Assembly: GCF_000221225.1 (NCBI RefSeq)
Contig: NW_006383032.1
Span: 4,323,213-4,387,212, forward strand
DNA: 64,000 nt
Reading direction: 5' to 3'
Origin: Thermochaetoides thermophila DSM 1495
Taxonomy: Eukaryota; Ascomycota; Sordariomycetes; Sordariales; Chaetomiaceae
A program made the translations under genes and the position numbers. Shown here piece after piece: positions 10,592 to 22,900 of this stretch. Within the stretch, counting starts at the first letter, position 1. The number at the start of each line of letters is the position of its first letter. The notes under the pieces were generated by a model. It searched no databases. It had not been told where the DNA came from and saw only the letters and a list, made by a program, of their open reading frames with translations.

Positions 10592-10908
10592 TATTATCTG
10601 TGGGAGATTATTTCGAGAATTCCACGTCACCCGAGGTCAGAATCAAGACTGAGAACAGCGATCGCTGAATTGAACGAGCGAAGTCAAGGCCCTGGCGCCG
10701 AGTGACCGATTGCCTTGCTATTGATTGATCGTCGGCACAGTGCGAACTCCAAAGCGGTCAGAGACGGCAGAATCGGCGACACAGGCAGGCACGGCTACAA
10801 GTTCACGACCTCTCCCACCGAACACTTTTCGTCGCCCCCGGCCTTGCAACCCCTTCCTCAACCTCCTCGCCGCCTGTTACGACCGACTCGACACCAGGAT
10901 CGCCTACC
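10592..10908. promoter_or_regulatory. Bidirectional DAD4/IES6 promoter region
   Basis: These 317 nt separate the start codons of two divergent genes, so both promoters must share it. There is no obvious TATA box. The position is seen in the sequence; shared regulation is inference. Confidence 0.5.
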
Positions 10909-11568
10909 ATGTCCAACCCCGACGCACAATCGGCGCAGGCCGCGCACCAGGCGCTGGTCGAGCAGCTCGACTTGCACTCCATTCACAAGACCTTCCGCAA
11001 CCCCAACTGGCGCCCGAACCAGCGCCGCAACAAGACCATCAAGGCCATCCTGGGCGAGTCGCAGCGCAAAGAAGCCTCGTCCACCTCGGCCGTGGCGACC
11101 CCTCGCGCCGACGACAACGGCGGCGGCAGCGGCGCCGACACACCCGCCAACAACGACAACAACGATGGCCTGTCCACTAGCGGCACCTCCACACCTGCTA
11201 ATGGCAATGGTAGTGGCGCAGGCACCCCCGCGAGTAATGGCCAGCCGAACCTGGCGCAGGCGTCGCGCAGCTTGCAGAAGCTGGTGTTGGAGAAGAGCCT
11301 CGCGAGTGCCCAGGCACCGGATAAGAAAGCGGCTAATGGCTTTGCATCGTCCGCTCCGACTGCGACGTACACCAACATTGAGAGCGCGCCGAGCCTGGCG
11401 CCCATGAAGCACTACTGTGATGTCACGGGATTGCCGGCGCCGTATTTGGATCCGAAGACACGGCTGCGGTATCATAATAAGGAGATCTTTGCCATGATCA
11501 GGAACCTGCCGCAGGGCATGGGGGAGCAGTTCTTGGAGGCCAGAGGCGCGCATACTGTGTTGAAATAA
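10909..11568 (+). CDS. IES6: INO80 complex subunit Ies6
   Basis: A single exon of 219 residues. The N-terminal segment SIHKTFRNPNWRPNQRRNK followed by TIKAILGESQ is the basic Ies6 motif. The middle (about 60-130) is Asn/Gly/Ser/Thr-rich and disordered. Residues about 163-205 form the YL1-C domain, with KHYCDVTGLPAPYLDPKT and RYHNKEIFAMI. The C-terminus FLEARGAHTVLK fits the family. Ies6 pairs with Arp5 to form a module of INO80 that contacts the nucleosome and couples ATP hydrolysis to sliding. The ARP5 gene lies 1.4 kb away on the other side of DAD4. The start ATG is the first after the divergent promoter and is preceded by a favourable CTACC. Confidence 0.93.
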   Translation: MSNPDAQSAQAAHQALVEQLDLHSIHKTFRNPNWRPNQRRNKTIKAILGESQRKEASSTSAVATPRADDNGGGSGADTPANNDNNDGLSTSGTSTPANGNGSGAGTPASNGQPNLAQASRSLQKLVLEKSLASAQAPDKKAANGFASSAPTATYTNIESAPSLAPMKHYCDVTGLPAPYLDPKTRLRYHNKEIFAMIRNLPQGMGEQFLEARGAHTVLK

Positions 11569-11925
11569 AGGGATTGATTCGTTCTTTTGCGTCTTTAGGG
11601 CGGGCCATTGGCGTTTGGAGTTGGATGGTGGTATGGTATGGGCAGGGAGGAACGACGATTGATGGCTTATTCGGACTTCTTCCTCAGCGCCTGCCGTAGG
11701 CCGTGATAATTCATATGACCGACTTCTCGCAACCTCAGACTTAGCTCGCGGCTTCCCTTGCTTCAGCAACCCGGAAGCATATCAAGCCATGCTGTTTTGC
11801 TACTGTCTAATTTCAGAGCAACCCACACGACACCAATGGTATCGATAACCTTGACTCCAAACGCTTCGAACCATTACCCCCCCCCCCGCCCCCTATCTAT
11901 AACTTAGCAACAACAAACCTGAATA
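11569..11925. other. Spacer between IES6 and the next gene
   Basis: Both genes read rightward, so this is the IES6 3' end and the next promoter. A C10 tract lies at about 11876-11887, close to the next start. No other feature is seen. Confidence 0.5.
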
Positions 11926-12455
11926 ATGGCCACCGTCGAGGTTGCCCCTGTCGAGCTAGCGCCCATTGCAGCGCATCTTGACCAAGAAAACCAACCCTCA
12001 GCCCTTCCCTCGCGACGCACATCCCATTATATGCCCATCGCCGTCAGCTGCACAACCTCTCCCACAACAACCCCTTCGGGGACCACTTCAGCAACCACCA
12101 GCCCAGCCGAAGACGCGCCCTTGGTGCCCAACGATCCTAGAAGCAACGCCGTGCCATCTGGCCCGCGGCCGCCTTGCGCGGAGGACGGCCATCAGCACCA
12201 TCATCAGTATGCTTCCCCCTCTGTAAACTCGAGGGATACTAGACGAGAGGCTGACTGAGGTAACCGGATAGCCGAAGAAGATCGCGCAGAATCATGTCGC
12301 GCTTTCACCAGCTCATGATTGGGCAGGAGAGAGGGTCGCTCTACTGGTACATGAGCCTGCTGGCTATGTCGGCCGGCATGGTGCTGACCATGTCTGGAGT
12401 GTTTGGGTGGCCGCCGCTGCCTATTTGGCAGTATCTGAGCGGGAGGGCGAGTTGA
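11926..12455 (+). CDS. Small protein with one C-terminal membrane segment, unknown function
   Basis: Model: join(11926..12206,12272..12455), 154 residues, with a 65-nt intron (GTATGC donor, ATAG acceptor, phase 2). I do not recognise the family. Residues 1-95 are Ser/Thr/Pro-rich and probably disordered, ending in a His-rich stretch (GHQHHH) at the splice junction. A basic patch, RRRSRRIMSRFHQ, follows. Next comes one hydrophobic span of about 20 residues, WYMSLLAMSAGMVLTMSGVF, and a short tail, GWPPLPIWQYLSGRAS. The basic patch before the span suggests a single-pass protein with its N-terminus on the cytoplasmic side, or a tail-anchored-like protein. The intron is supported by the frame change and by the C-terminal span appearing only in the second frame. 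Confidence 0.6.
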
Positions 12456-13547
12456 GCGCTGCTTGACATGCGTCCAAGAGGTTCGGCTGGATGACGGCAT
12501 CATTTTAGTTCTTTCGAGAGTTCAGGGGTTCTTTCTAGGCGCGAGAAAAAAAATTGTGGGCGGTGTGGGATTAATCCTTGGGGCAGGGCTCTCAACGGAA
12601 TGGCGTTTTGGATGGATAACGGAACACGGAAAACATGACAACACATCATGTAATTCAAACAACGGAGTAATGAATTGGAATTCCTTCCACTCAGAATAAA
12701 TTATCTAATATCTTTTCCCCAAGGAATGAATGAATGTCTGACCAACAAAGTCAAGCCCCGACTACGCACTCGCAGCCTCTCAGCCACAAGATGACAGTCG
12801 ACGCTCCGGCTTAATCGTGGCCATGTGTGTTTGTTATATGCCATTGAATGTAAAACGACAGACCACCGAGAACGGACGGGAGAGCCAGACTCAGTTGCTC
12901 CAGCATGCGTTGGAGCCGTCGCGGCAATGTTTGGCGAGATGTTGTGATGTGTGAACATCGTTCAAAGAGATGACCTACCAATTTTGCGATGCCGATTAAA
13001 AAAGAAAAAAAAAAACTTGGTGCCTTCCACAACTCTAGGCATCCCATTTCGCTGATGGATTTCATCCAATATCTCTGACAAACAATGGTGGTGCAACATC
13101 ACCACCACCAGGTGATTGCCGCTTTCATCTGGAGTTGGCTGTCAGTGTCAGCTGGCGGAGATGAAATGTTCAAAAATCTGCGGCGGTGCGACGCAGAAAC
13201 TTTTGACAAAGGGTCAGCTCCACTGTTTTCACCTGACCAATCAAAATACGACCTAAATTAACTCCACCTCTCCACCGCCCTGCAGCAAGCACGGGTTCCT
13301 GGCAAATGGCCTTGGCATTCCCTGCCCTGCGTGGACTTCCGTGCCTGGGCCCTGCTCCTCTACTTCCGCCGCGGACCACGAAGTCGTCTTGTCGCGTTCT
13401 CAACCTCAACGAGAGCTCTTATCTTCTCCCTGCGGAACGCTTTCCTGGTTGTTCCTACCCGCGGGACTTTCTTCGCTTTTACCTTTTTTCTTCTCGGAGC
13501 CAATTTCAGTACCCCTTTAATATTATAGTTCTCTTTTAGAGAAACAA
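12456..13547. other. Spacer with the GOT1 promoter region
   Basis: About 1.1 kb. The left half is the 3' flank of the preceding gene. The right half is CT-rich (13250-13540) and is the likely GOT1 promoter and leader. A CCAAT pentamer lies at 13237-13241 within GACCAATCA, about 310 nt upstream of the ATG; it is a possible CCAAT-binding-complex site. No gene is seen. Confidence 0.5.
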
Positions 13548-14283
13548 ATGCCGACCATGTGGCTGTCTGAGTCGCAGAGTACGTTTTTTTGTCCCCTCCT
13601 GACATCGGCGCGCCGCCTTTTTGGTCGAGGCGCGACGTTGTTTACGAAGTTCGAAGGAGCAATGGCTAATAAGTTATGTGTATAGAAATTGGCGTCGCCT
13701 TCTGCTCAGGCGGTATGTTGCGAGTCTATAATCCCTTCTGCGCCCGCCGCCGTTGGCGGTGTTGCTCTCCTTCCCTTGACCCCCCGACACGACCGTTCCT
13801 TTGAGAGACAGAACGGATGGACTAACCTACCTCTCCTCCCAATGAAGGCGCCTTCTTTCTACTTGGCGGCGTCCTCCTCTTCTTCGACCGCGCCATGCTG
13901 GCAATGGGCAACGTATGTCCTCCCTCTCCTTCCCCACCGTCTTCATTCACCACCTCCCCAAACTAACACCCCTTCTCCCACAGATCCTCTTCCTCATCGG
14001 CCTAACCGTCATAATCGGCCCGCAAAAAACCCTCCTCTTCTTTGCTCGCAAGCAAAAAGCCAAAGGCAGCGCAGCCTTCTTCGCCGGCGTGGCGCTGATC
14101 CTGCTGCGGTGGCCTCTGATCGGTTTCCTGGTCGAGCTGTACGGCATTGCGGTGCTGTTTGGCGATTTCTTGGGTACCATTGCCGGATTCGCAAGGAATC
14201 TGCCTGTTATTGGACCGTATGTCGGGATGGCGGTTGATCGGACGGGGATTGCGGCGAGGAGGAATGCCGAGTTGCCTGTTTAG
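13548..14283 (+). CDS. GOT1: Got1-family vesicle transport protein
   Basis: Model: join(13548..13578,13686..13712,13848..13912,13984..14283), 140 residues, close to the usual Got1 length of about 138. The introns are 107, 135 and 71 nt; the second contains an ACTAACC branch site. The spliced protein begins MPTMWLSESQKIGVAFCSGG. It continues through hydrophobic spans FFLLGGVLLFFDRAML and ILFLIGLTVIIGP, then ARKQKAKGSAAFFAGVALIL and a last span around LVELYGIAVLFGDFL. This is the four-span Got1/Sft2-like topology of a Golgi/ER membrane protein involved in vesicle fusion and ER-to-Golgi transport. Exon 2 has only 27 nt, which is why the N-terminal half is invisible without splicing. Confidence 0.92.
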
Positions 14284-15600
14284 GGGGGGCACTCACTTCA
14301 GAAGGGAGAGCGGGATGGGGTTGGTTAATGCTCTCTGTCTCCTCTCCCGAAAGGGAGAATATCATTCCCCTGCTGCTGGTCGTGACCGAGAACACGACCT
14401 CAACCATGAGACATTCCACGGCAGCAACACGACATCATGACACGATGAACGCGTTTTGAAACAATACGAGACACACGAGACACGATTTCCTTGTTTCGAC
14501 ATCTTGCAATGACGTGGACTGCTCTCTACTCCTCTTATCTACCCTACAACCTACCTATCTGCTACGTACTACTACACTGTAATGCTTAATGCCGACGACA
14601 CGGATGGATGGTGATGGCACGAGGTTTACGAAGACACAGGAATTGGGAGGGGGAAAGATACAGGTGTGATGATTAGGAGCTGGCTGACTGGTTGGAAGGG
14701 GTTGGTAAGAGTTAGTTGGTAGAGATTTGAGGGTTGATTCCTTACCCGTACATAATAATCGCTGTCGAATCCTCTTTCGGGTGGTGGTGGGAAGGGGGGA
14801 AAGGGGGAGAAATTGGAAAGGATGGGGGCTCATATAACGGGTACAATCTGATGTATAGACGGGAAGGACAATGATGGTGGCAAGCACCTGGCGTTGCTTT
14901 GATCAAGAAGAAGAATAGAGATTTTCTGCCTACTTGAATTACTATCCAGGAAGGAGTAGCAGAATACTTCATGGACTCACATGCAGAGGGTCAGGACAAC
15001 AAGAAAACCACACAGAGGAACTTTTATTTCATTCATGCTTCCAGCACCAAAACAGTCAATGGAATGGGATACACAAGACAGATCAACCATCCCCATAACA
15101 AGTTTTCATAACCCTTTCTCGCCACTAGACAAAACAAGCAGGTCTATTATGCGATTTGATTCACCATCTGTCTTCCTCTACGAGCTTGTACCCACGTATA
15201 CCAAACATGGACAGCTCGCTCCTACTCTCTAAGTCCTCCAACCTCTAGCCCTCTAGCCAGCCATATAAAGAAAGACAGGCAGACAGGCTATCAGGTCTCC
15301 ATAATCCAACCAAAAGCAACAAGCATCCAACAACACCAGAGACAACAGCAGCGGCAATTGCCAATAATGTGCGACGAAAGAGAAAAAAAAAAAAAAAAAA
15401 GAGAACACACCGCGTTGATGTAATACCGGGGTAGAGTATTATATCAAAGGGCTGGCGTGTTGGCTCCTTCCCTCTGTTTTTTTCACTTCATTCCTTTCCC
15501 TCCTTACCCTCTCCCCTTCTCCCTGTCTTCAGAACCCAAAACTCAAATGTCCCTCAGCCTCAATCTAGACTTCACATCCCCCCCCCCACGCACACACAGT
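14284..15600. other. Spacer between convergent GOT1 and profilin
   Basis: About 1.3 kb of 3' flank from both genes. It has CT- and AG-rich stretches and an A18 tract near 15383. I found no coding-like frame or RNA gene. Confidence 0.5.
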
Positions 15601-16523
15601 TCAGTAACCTGCCTTGATAAGATAGTCAGCCAGGGCCTCAACAGTCTGTGAAGCATTGCCGGCAATGGTGTTTTCGCCATGGTGGCCGATCAGGATGGCT
15701 TGCTTTGTCTTGGCGATGCAGACGCCAGTCTTGCCCTGTATTTTTTTTAACAAGCTAGTATCAGCATCCCTCCCTTCCTCGCTTCAAGTATCAGATGTCC
15801 TGGGGGGGGAACGTACCAAACGACCGTAGATGGTGCGCCCATCAATACGGGTGATGATGTAGCGCTCGCCAGCAATGTAAAAACCGTTGGCCTGAGCGTC
15901 CTCGGTCGTCGGCTTGGGGCCAGAGCTCTTCTCGGCCTCAGTGAGAATGGCGGCTACCTTCTTCAGCTCATCGGCGCCGACCTGGTGGGAGATGAGGTGT
16001 TAGATCTCTGTCTGGACCACGGAATGGAAGAAGTCGAGGTACAAGGCCCGTTGGCCAGTTCAAGGGCAGGCAGGGCGAGGACTTACCGAGAAGCCAGCGG
16101 ACGCAGCCCAGGTGCTGTCGCCAGCGGCACTGACGATGCAGGCCTTGTCGATGTGGCCGGAGCCGACGAGGCTGTTAAGAGTCAGGCAGTCAGCATCAGA
16201 TATGATATCTGAGAAGAGTGGTCGAAGAAGCAAGATAATCGGTTGGTCGTAGTCAGGCAGTGTGGGGTGCGTGCATACCTCGAGTCAACGTAGGCTGTGG
16301 AGATAAACAAACTCCATGTTAGCTCAACATATCCCTCTATGCCTCTGATTCACAGGATAGCAGGCATCGCGAGCCCCCAAGATCGACTCCAAGCAAAACT
16401 GCCGGGGTTAGAGCTAGGACCCCAACGGATAGCTCTGCACCACTGCACAAGTGGAGTCGGGATCCGAGGGCAGCGTCAAGGGAACACAAGGGGAAGACAA
16501 CATAGCATACCTTGCCAGGACAT
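15601..16523 (-). CDS. PFY1: Profilin
   Basis: Model: complement(join(15601..15735,15817..15981,16087..16171,16279..16294,16511..16523)), 137 residues. The introns are 216, 107, 105 and 81 nt. The first two coding exons are 13 and 16 nt. They give MSWQ, then AYVDSS joined to LVGSGHIDKACIV, the actin/poly-proline-binding N-terminal signature of profilins. Further on are ASAGFSVGADELKKV, GERYIITRIDGRTIYGRL and GKTGVCIAKTKQAILIGHH, and the end is VEALADYLIKAGY, which is a typical profilin C-terminal helix. Profilin binds G-actin, poly-proline ligands such as formins, and phosphoinositides in the cytosol and at hyphal tips. The intron-rich 5' end with a long first intron is a common arrangement for fungal actin-cytoskeleton genes. 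Confidence 0.95.
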
Positions 16524-19500
16524 GGTGACTGTCTGTTTGGGAGCTGTGGATTGGAGAGTTTCGAAAAGGAGGCAGAGAAGAGTAAACCTCTCTAGTGGGC
16601 AGCACGGGGGCAATAAGTTATGCAGCAGAAGTAGCGGCGGAGTCCAGGCTCGGACAGGACAGGGGGGGCCTGGGAGAAGAGGTTGGAAAAATGGGCGGAG
16701 TTTGTTGATCTGGCGGTGTTGATGATCGGTTGGCGGTGCGAGCGAGCGGTGGATGTTTTTGGTGTTGGTGCTGTGGTCCCCAGTCCAAGCAAAAGAGAGA
16801 GAGGGAGAAGAGAGAACAAGAGAAAGAGGGTCAAGACCACAAGGCCCCTCACTTCACGGGTTCGTTTAACAAGCACCAAACAAGTCAGGCTCTCACGGGT
16901 TCCTCACACACACAAGCAAAGCCAAAACCAGATTACCCCGCCAGCCCACCTGAGCCCACACCCACCTACCGGACGGGTAGAGATGGATGGATCCCCTCTC
17001 TCTCACACCTTTCTTTGCCAGTGCCCAGCAGAGGTGGGCGGGTGGGCATCAAAGAGCACCTCAGGCAGGCAGACAAGCCAAAGGAGGGGCTGCCTGCTGC
17101 TTGCTTTGTGCCATCTGAGGAGGGGTAGGATTATGTAAGCAGCTGGCCGTTGCCGGGTGTTCGGCAAGGTGCAAGGTATGGGTGGGTAAGATGACATTGA
17201 GGAGCGCGCGGGAGAAGAGTCGACTGAATTCCATCATCGTCCTTCAAAAGCCGAGCTCGCCGCCGCGAGCCCAAGACAAGACCAAAGCCGGAAAGCTGTG
17301 TCAGCCTCGATGGAGCTTAACGCCGGGGCAACTGCGAACAGATACCTCACAACGTTCAATGTGATATCGTCATTTTGCTATATTTTTGTCTTGCTCAACA
17401 TTTGCATGCTGGCAGTTCGGGTTATTGTGTCGCACAACTAAGAACCATGAGATGCTATTAAGAAATCCATGTCCTGGGGTAATTGCAGGGGTTTTCAACT
17501 GCTTGTCTGCAGCAAGTTCCTCGTTATTACACGCTAATGCAGTTATCATGAAGATGTTGTGCAGCTGCAGTCTTGCTCATAGAAAGGGTTGACAGAGCCT
17601 GAAGAGTTATACGTAATGTTTGAAGAGTTCATTTTGAATCAACTGCAATCGCCCAAGTCCAATGATCGAACTCTCTTTGCCAACCTAGACTTTATCCAAT
17701 AACCTTTTTTTTTTCAAGGGAAAGGATTGCTGCCCTTGTCTGCATGGTTCCTGGCTACGACACCGGGAATCTTATAATCAATACCCCAGATATCCTCAAC
17801 TCCCACACCACGAATTCTAAAATAGCCAATTGATCCTCTGTAGCGATCCCCTACAGGGTCGGAAAGTTCCCAAGTGCCTCCAAGGTCTGGAACAACAATG
17901 CTTCATGCTGTGTGGGCCGACTTAGACGCGCGCCCGTGACACAGCGAGGCAGATCACGCAAATCAGCGAGCGTCCTGCCGTTCGCGTGTTCCATGTTCTA
18001 GAAGGTCGGCGCGCAAAACTGCTGCACCCGTGTGTTTAACCGTCGGGTGGCTAATCGCGTGCCACAGGGGATGCTGCCGTGTTTTATGCGATGCTGCTAT
18101 CCATGGTTCTGCTGTACATACACTTCTGCATTTTTCTCCGAGCCTTACAAGTCACAGTCGACAAGGCTGTTAACGGAATGGAAATTTGCATTGCTTCCTT
18201 CTTGCTGACCGACATGCCCCTTCCGAGGCTCCAGGCCAGACTGCTACGCTGCCATCTTGTCGCCAGTGGGACTATGGGGATTTGTATTTCTGAGACATAG
18301 CGCCGTGCCTGACAGTCGTCGCGATCCCTGTAGTGTTTTCGGTACCGGCAGACGGAGGTGCTTGGCATCACGACCTTGGCCGACGAAATCAGACGAGAAA
18401 CGCGACGCGATCGCTACCTGCTATGTTTGCTCGTAGTTGCGATGTCATATATCGTAGCTTAAGGTCCACGACGAGCAAGTTGACGACAGCTAGCTGCATG
18501 TCCTGCAGATGCAGCTAGGAAACGGCGGCGAAAAGGAAAGCAGCCCTTCAATCTCATAGGCAACAATGGTGATGCGGTCACGAACAAGGGCTCACAGCGG
18601 AACATCCCCGTGTTTCCCCCTCCCCCCCAAAAGAGGAAAAAGCTTGGCATCATATCCCGCAACGGCCAACGGTCGCCAAACATCTAAGCAAGGATGAACG
18701 AAACGGGCACCCCTGACGCTCTGGGCTTTGTTTCGACAGGGGGCCGAGAAAGTCGAGATGAAGAGAGAGAGAGAGAGAGAGCAGATGCCAAGTTGGCTCA
18801 TCCTGAAAAGTGACATCGTTAACGACTCCATGGTAACAGTGATAGTAACACCGACAGAATTGGCATGAGCCGATCGGTAGAGATAGCGTGGACCGTGAGA
18901 TAGCCCGCGCGACCTGCCGACCTGCCGAGTGAGGGAATTACCCAGGATGGACAGGGCGAACGGGTATGAGCCCATTGCCTAGCCATAGAAAAGCATGGAG
19001 AGGCATGCAAAGGCAGGCTGAGACATGGGCCAGGAGCCAGCGCTGCAACTAAGGGGACGATGAGGGGGAGGGTATAGTTCGGTGATCCCCGCAGTAGGTA
19101 CCATGGGACCATTCATCAATCATCGATGCTCGATCGATGGTTGTTTTGATCCGTTTAAACAGACTGATGTGCGCGTCATGTTTCTTTACACAGTAATGCA
19201 GTGGAAGTCCTTTGAACTGGATGATAGGTTGAATCGACTGTTCAACCCTGTTGGCGATCAGCCACATCAAAATATCCGTCCTTGTTATCCCGTCCATCTC
19301 AGACCAACACGGCTTCAAGAAGGCTGTGTCTAATGAATCAGACTTATAGGCTCAAGTTAAAAAAAAAAAAAAAAGTCTCGACTCGAATGGCGAAAAAGCC
19401 CGTGACGAGATGAGATGGCAGATAATCAAAAAAAAAAAAAAAATATGTAGCAACAATCTCCCAAGCCATCAAATCCCGAATGAATCCTTTCCTCTGCCCA

Positions 19501-19917
19501 CAAGTGCAATTGTAATGTAGCCGTACCGTATCTCGTCGACCATTATATTCCAGCTTCTAATATTACCCTGCTGCTACGGTACCATCGCACAACAAACACA
19601 CAAACACGCTGAGAACATGCAGCGGACGTCGACGCCCGTCATCATCGTGCAGACAGCCGTCCGTCCCTCCCACCCCCCTTTTCCCAACCACCACACAAAC
19701 TCCTTCCCCGCGTTCTGCTTATCGATTCGTCCGGCACGAATATTGGCCCATCATAACGTCATTTCGAAACTTGTGTCAATTCATCAAAAGCCCGCAGCCC
19801 TGTCCTGTCCCATCTGTATGGGTGTTTGATCAAAAGGCCCCTGGCACGAGTTTTGAGTGGTCGAGCGGGCACAGACGCCACAGCTGCTCGGCGTCAACGG
19901 CGGCGGCGCCATGGCAA
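16524..19917. other. Long spacer between divergent genes, no supported gene
   Basis: This is 3.4 kb between divergent profilin and a large disordered protein. It is mixed sequence with GA-rich DNA at 16775-16830, a GAGA run near 18765, and A-rich tracts at 19358-19372 and 19428-19442. Several frames of 60-150 codons are open, but none has an ATG with family motifs, plausible splice partners or coding bias. The part left of 17300 is likely the profilin promoter, and the part right of 19500 the leader of the next gene. Confidence 0.45.
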
Positions 19918-22900
19918 ATGCGGTTAGACTCGCTAGCCTTGGGGACGACAGGGCTCTGGGGAAGCCCGGCAGAGGACAGTGGAAGCGGGAGTGCGGGAGT
20001 AAAAGTGGAGGTTCTGGACGGCGTGGGTGTGGCTGCACAGGCTGCTGCAAGGGGAGCGCAGGCCCCTGTCAATTCGGAAAGTGACGCTGCTGAAGAGGTT
20101 GATGACAAGGATGACCAGGGGTCCCAAGGAGACCAGGGACAAGGCTCTGTATCAGATCGAGCCCTGCGTCCGAACAATGCATCCTTTCACCAGGAAAAGC
20201 TGCCCACCAGGACCACCAAGACGGCTGCGACTGGTGCCAGCAAAGCGAGCAGACAGCCCAGGCAGCCCTCCAGGAACCAAAATGAGGTGAACCCGAGCCA
20301 GAAAGCGAGCCGGGGTGCCGGTTCTGGGAAACGCGCTCCTCCCAGGCTAACCCCGTGGTCGCTGCCTCAAAATGCCGATATCCCCCCCCCCGCTGTCGTC
20401 TTCTTCCCTGGAGGAAAGAATCCTTACTTGGATCGCCCTTTGCCTGCTCCGCCGAGCGGTGTTGGTAGTAGTGTTGGTATAGCAGGCTCGACATTGCCAT
20501 TGACGTCGTCGAGTTCGAGTTTGAGTTCGACTTCAACCTCGATATCATCCTCTATAGTAACTAAACCAACTAATAATACCCCCAAACCCGACGACATATC
20601 AACCCCCGATGCATCCCATACAATCCCTACCACCACGAGCACAATGCCCTTAACCAGCAACCCCAGCAGATCGCGAACGGTCCTCCCCGAACGGCCAAGC
20701 ACCTCGCACGGCCCGGGCTCCTCCAGATCAGGCTCTTCCTCTTCCTTCGGCAGCAATCGGAGCAACCATCTCAACAACAAGCGCATCTCCCGTGACGACA
20801 TGGCGCTGATGGGCCTGACTCGTCCAAATGCTCCCTTCATGTCCGGCAGCAGTGGCAAGCCTACGGGCATGTTGACTCCGGAACTCAGCCCGCAGCGCAC
20901 GACGACCGTCACCCGGACATTTTCTCCGGCCCCCATGGTGGCCCGCGTACAGACCCCCGAGTCGGTCACGTCGGGCGAGATCCCGATTGGTATGGCCTTG
21001 GGGAGTCCGGCAAGGGATGCGCCCATATGGACGGGGTCCGGGCTTGGGTCTCTGAATGGGAGTAGTACACTCCTGCCGCATCAGGGATGGAAGGGGCAGA
21101 CTGAGACGGTGATTACGAGTGGGTATTCGCCGAGTAAGGAGAAGGAGAGGGAGAAGGGAAGGTTGTTGAGGACGCCTACGCCGGATGGGGGGAAGCAGAG
21201 TGAGCAAACGCAGCAGCAGCAGCAGAGTCAAAGTCAGGGACTGCAGAGGAATAAGACGCAGAAGAGGAAGCTGTTTAGTGGTTGGTTTGGGAGGAAGGGG
21301 GAGAAGGAGAAGAAAGAACAGGAAATAGACAAGCAATCTGACCCCTTGAAGAGCAATGCGATTATCGAATCCCGTCCTCCAGCTAGAAGCAACACCATCG
21401 TCTCACGAAGCAACACCATCTCCAGCCGCAAAGCTCCCAAGCACAAGCCCATCATCATCTCCAAGCCTGAACCACAGATGCTAGCGCCCGACCCGGCCTC
21501 GACGCTACGCGAGCCCCCAAGGTTAGTTCCTCAACGATCGTTTGAAGACCGCTGGCCCACTCCGAGCACAACTACGACATCGACTGGCGGGCTATTTCTC
21601 GACGTCGAGATCCCCGACGTCCGTCTCGAGCGCTACAGCGTCATGTTCAGCGGCGTGCTGAACCGCGACAAGTCTTCTCAAGAATCTCAACAACAGTCCC
21701 AGCAACAAGAACAACAACAACAGCCATCCCTCCTTGAAAGAAGACAAATCGCCCTCGAAAAACTAAAACGCATCGAAACCCGTATCGTCATGGAAGAAGA
21801 GATGAAGGCGCGCATGAGGGAGCGTAGAGCAACTTCCCCGCAGCCGATGAAGAGCCCTGCTTTCGTGCTATTCCCTCCTTCGCCAACCGCGAAAGGGAAT
21901 ACGGATAGCATGGGAGGCTCTATGCCCGGTGGACTGGCGCCACCGCCTCAGAAGGGCCTTAAGAGGTCGAATACCTCGCCGGCGTTACTTAGTCCATCCA
22001 GAGCGAACTTTGAGAATAATGAGCATAATGGAGAGGAGAAGAGGAAGAGAAACATCCCGCAGGCATCGCCCAGGACGATGGAACGCGCCGAGTGGTTAGA
22101 AAGAATACGTGAGCAGCAGATGCAGGCCGAGAGGCAGGCCATGCATGCTCGGACAAAGAGCCAGAGCACGACGGCTAGTAATGCCAGCCGGGCACCGACG
22201 ACCGTGTATTTCTACCCGAATGAGTCGAGTTTGATTTTGGATTCTTCGGATTCAGACACAGGTTCCGAGTCCGAAACCGAGAAGGCGAGCGACGACGAGA
22301 CGGACCAAATTGCGTCTACGACACTGAGGCCAACTCCCCCAACGGCCGCTACCGCGGGCAGAACCACCCCAGTACCAAACATGTCCCGCAAATTACCTTT
22401 CTACCCCCCTCCACCACCGGAACCGCAATGGCAGATGGTCACGCCGCCGTCGATGTCAGGCTTAGGCTCAACAACCTCTCCCTCCTCCTCCTCCTCCTCC
22501 TCTTCCCCCGAATCAACCACTACAACTGCGACGACTATTTCCCCCGGGTCCCAAAAACCCAACGATAAACCAGGAAGGGAGCGCTCCCTCTCCCCCTCCT
22601 CGTCAACCTCCCCTCTCACCACAACGCCCCCTTCTCCCGGGACAATGGCCATTCCGATGGCGATTACAACCGACATCCCCGTTCCTGCGCCAACAACCCT
22701 CTCTCGCAATCCGTCCAATACCAACCTCAACCTCGTCCACAAGCCCTCTGTCTCAACCCTTAACAACGGTAGGAAACCCTCGCTAGATCTCGATGGCGAT
22801 CTCTCGGATTCAGACCCCCTCCTCAACCCCTCGACGCGAGACCCCCGCATTTCGGTAGATGAAGAAGACGCCGCGCTGAAAGCGGCGGTCGAGATCTCCA

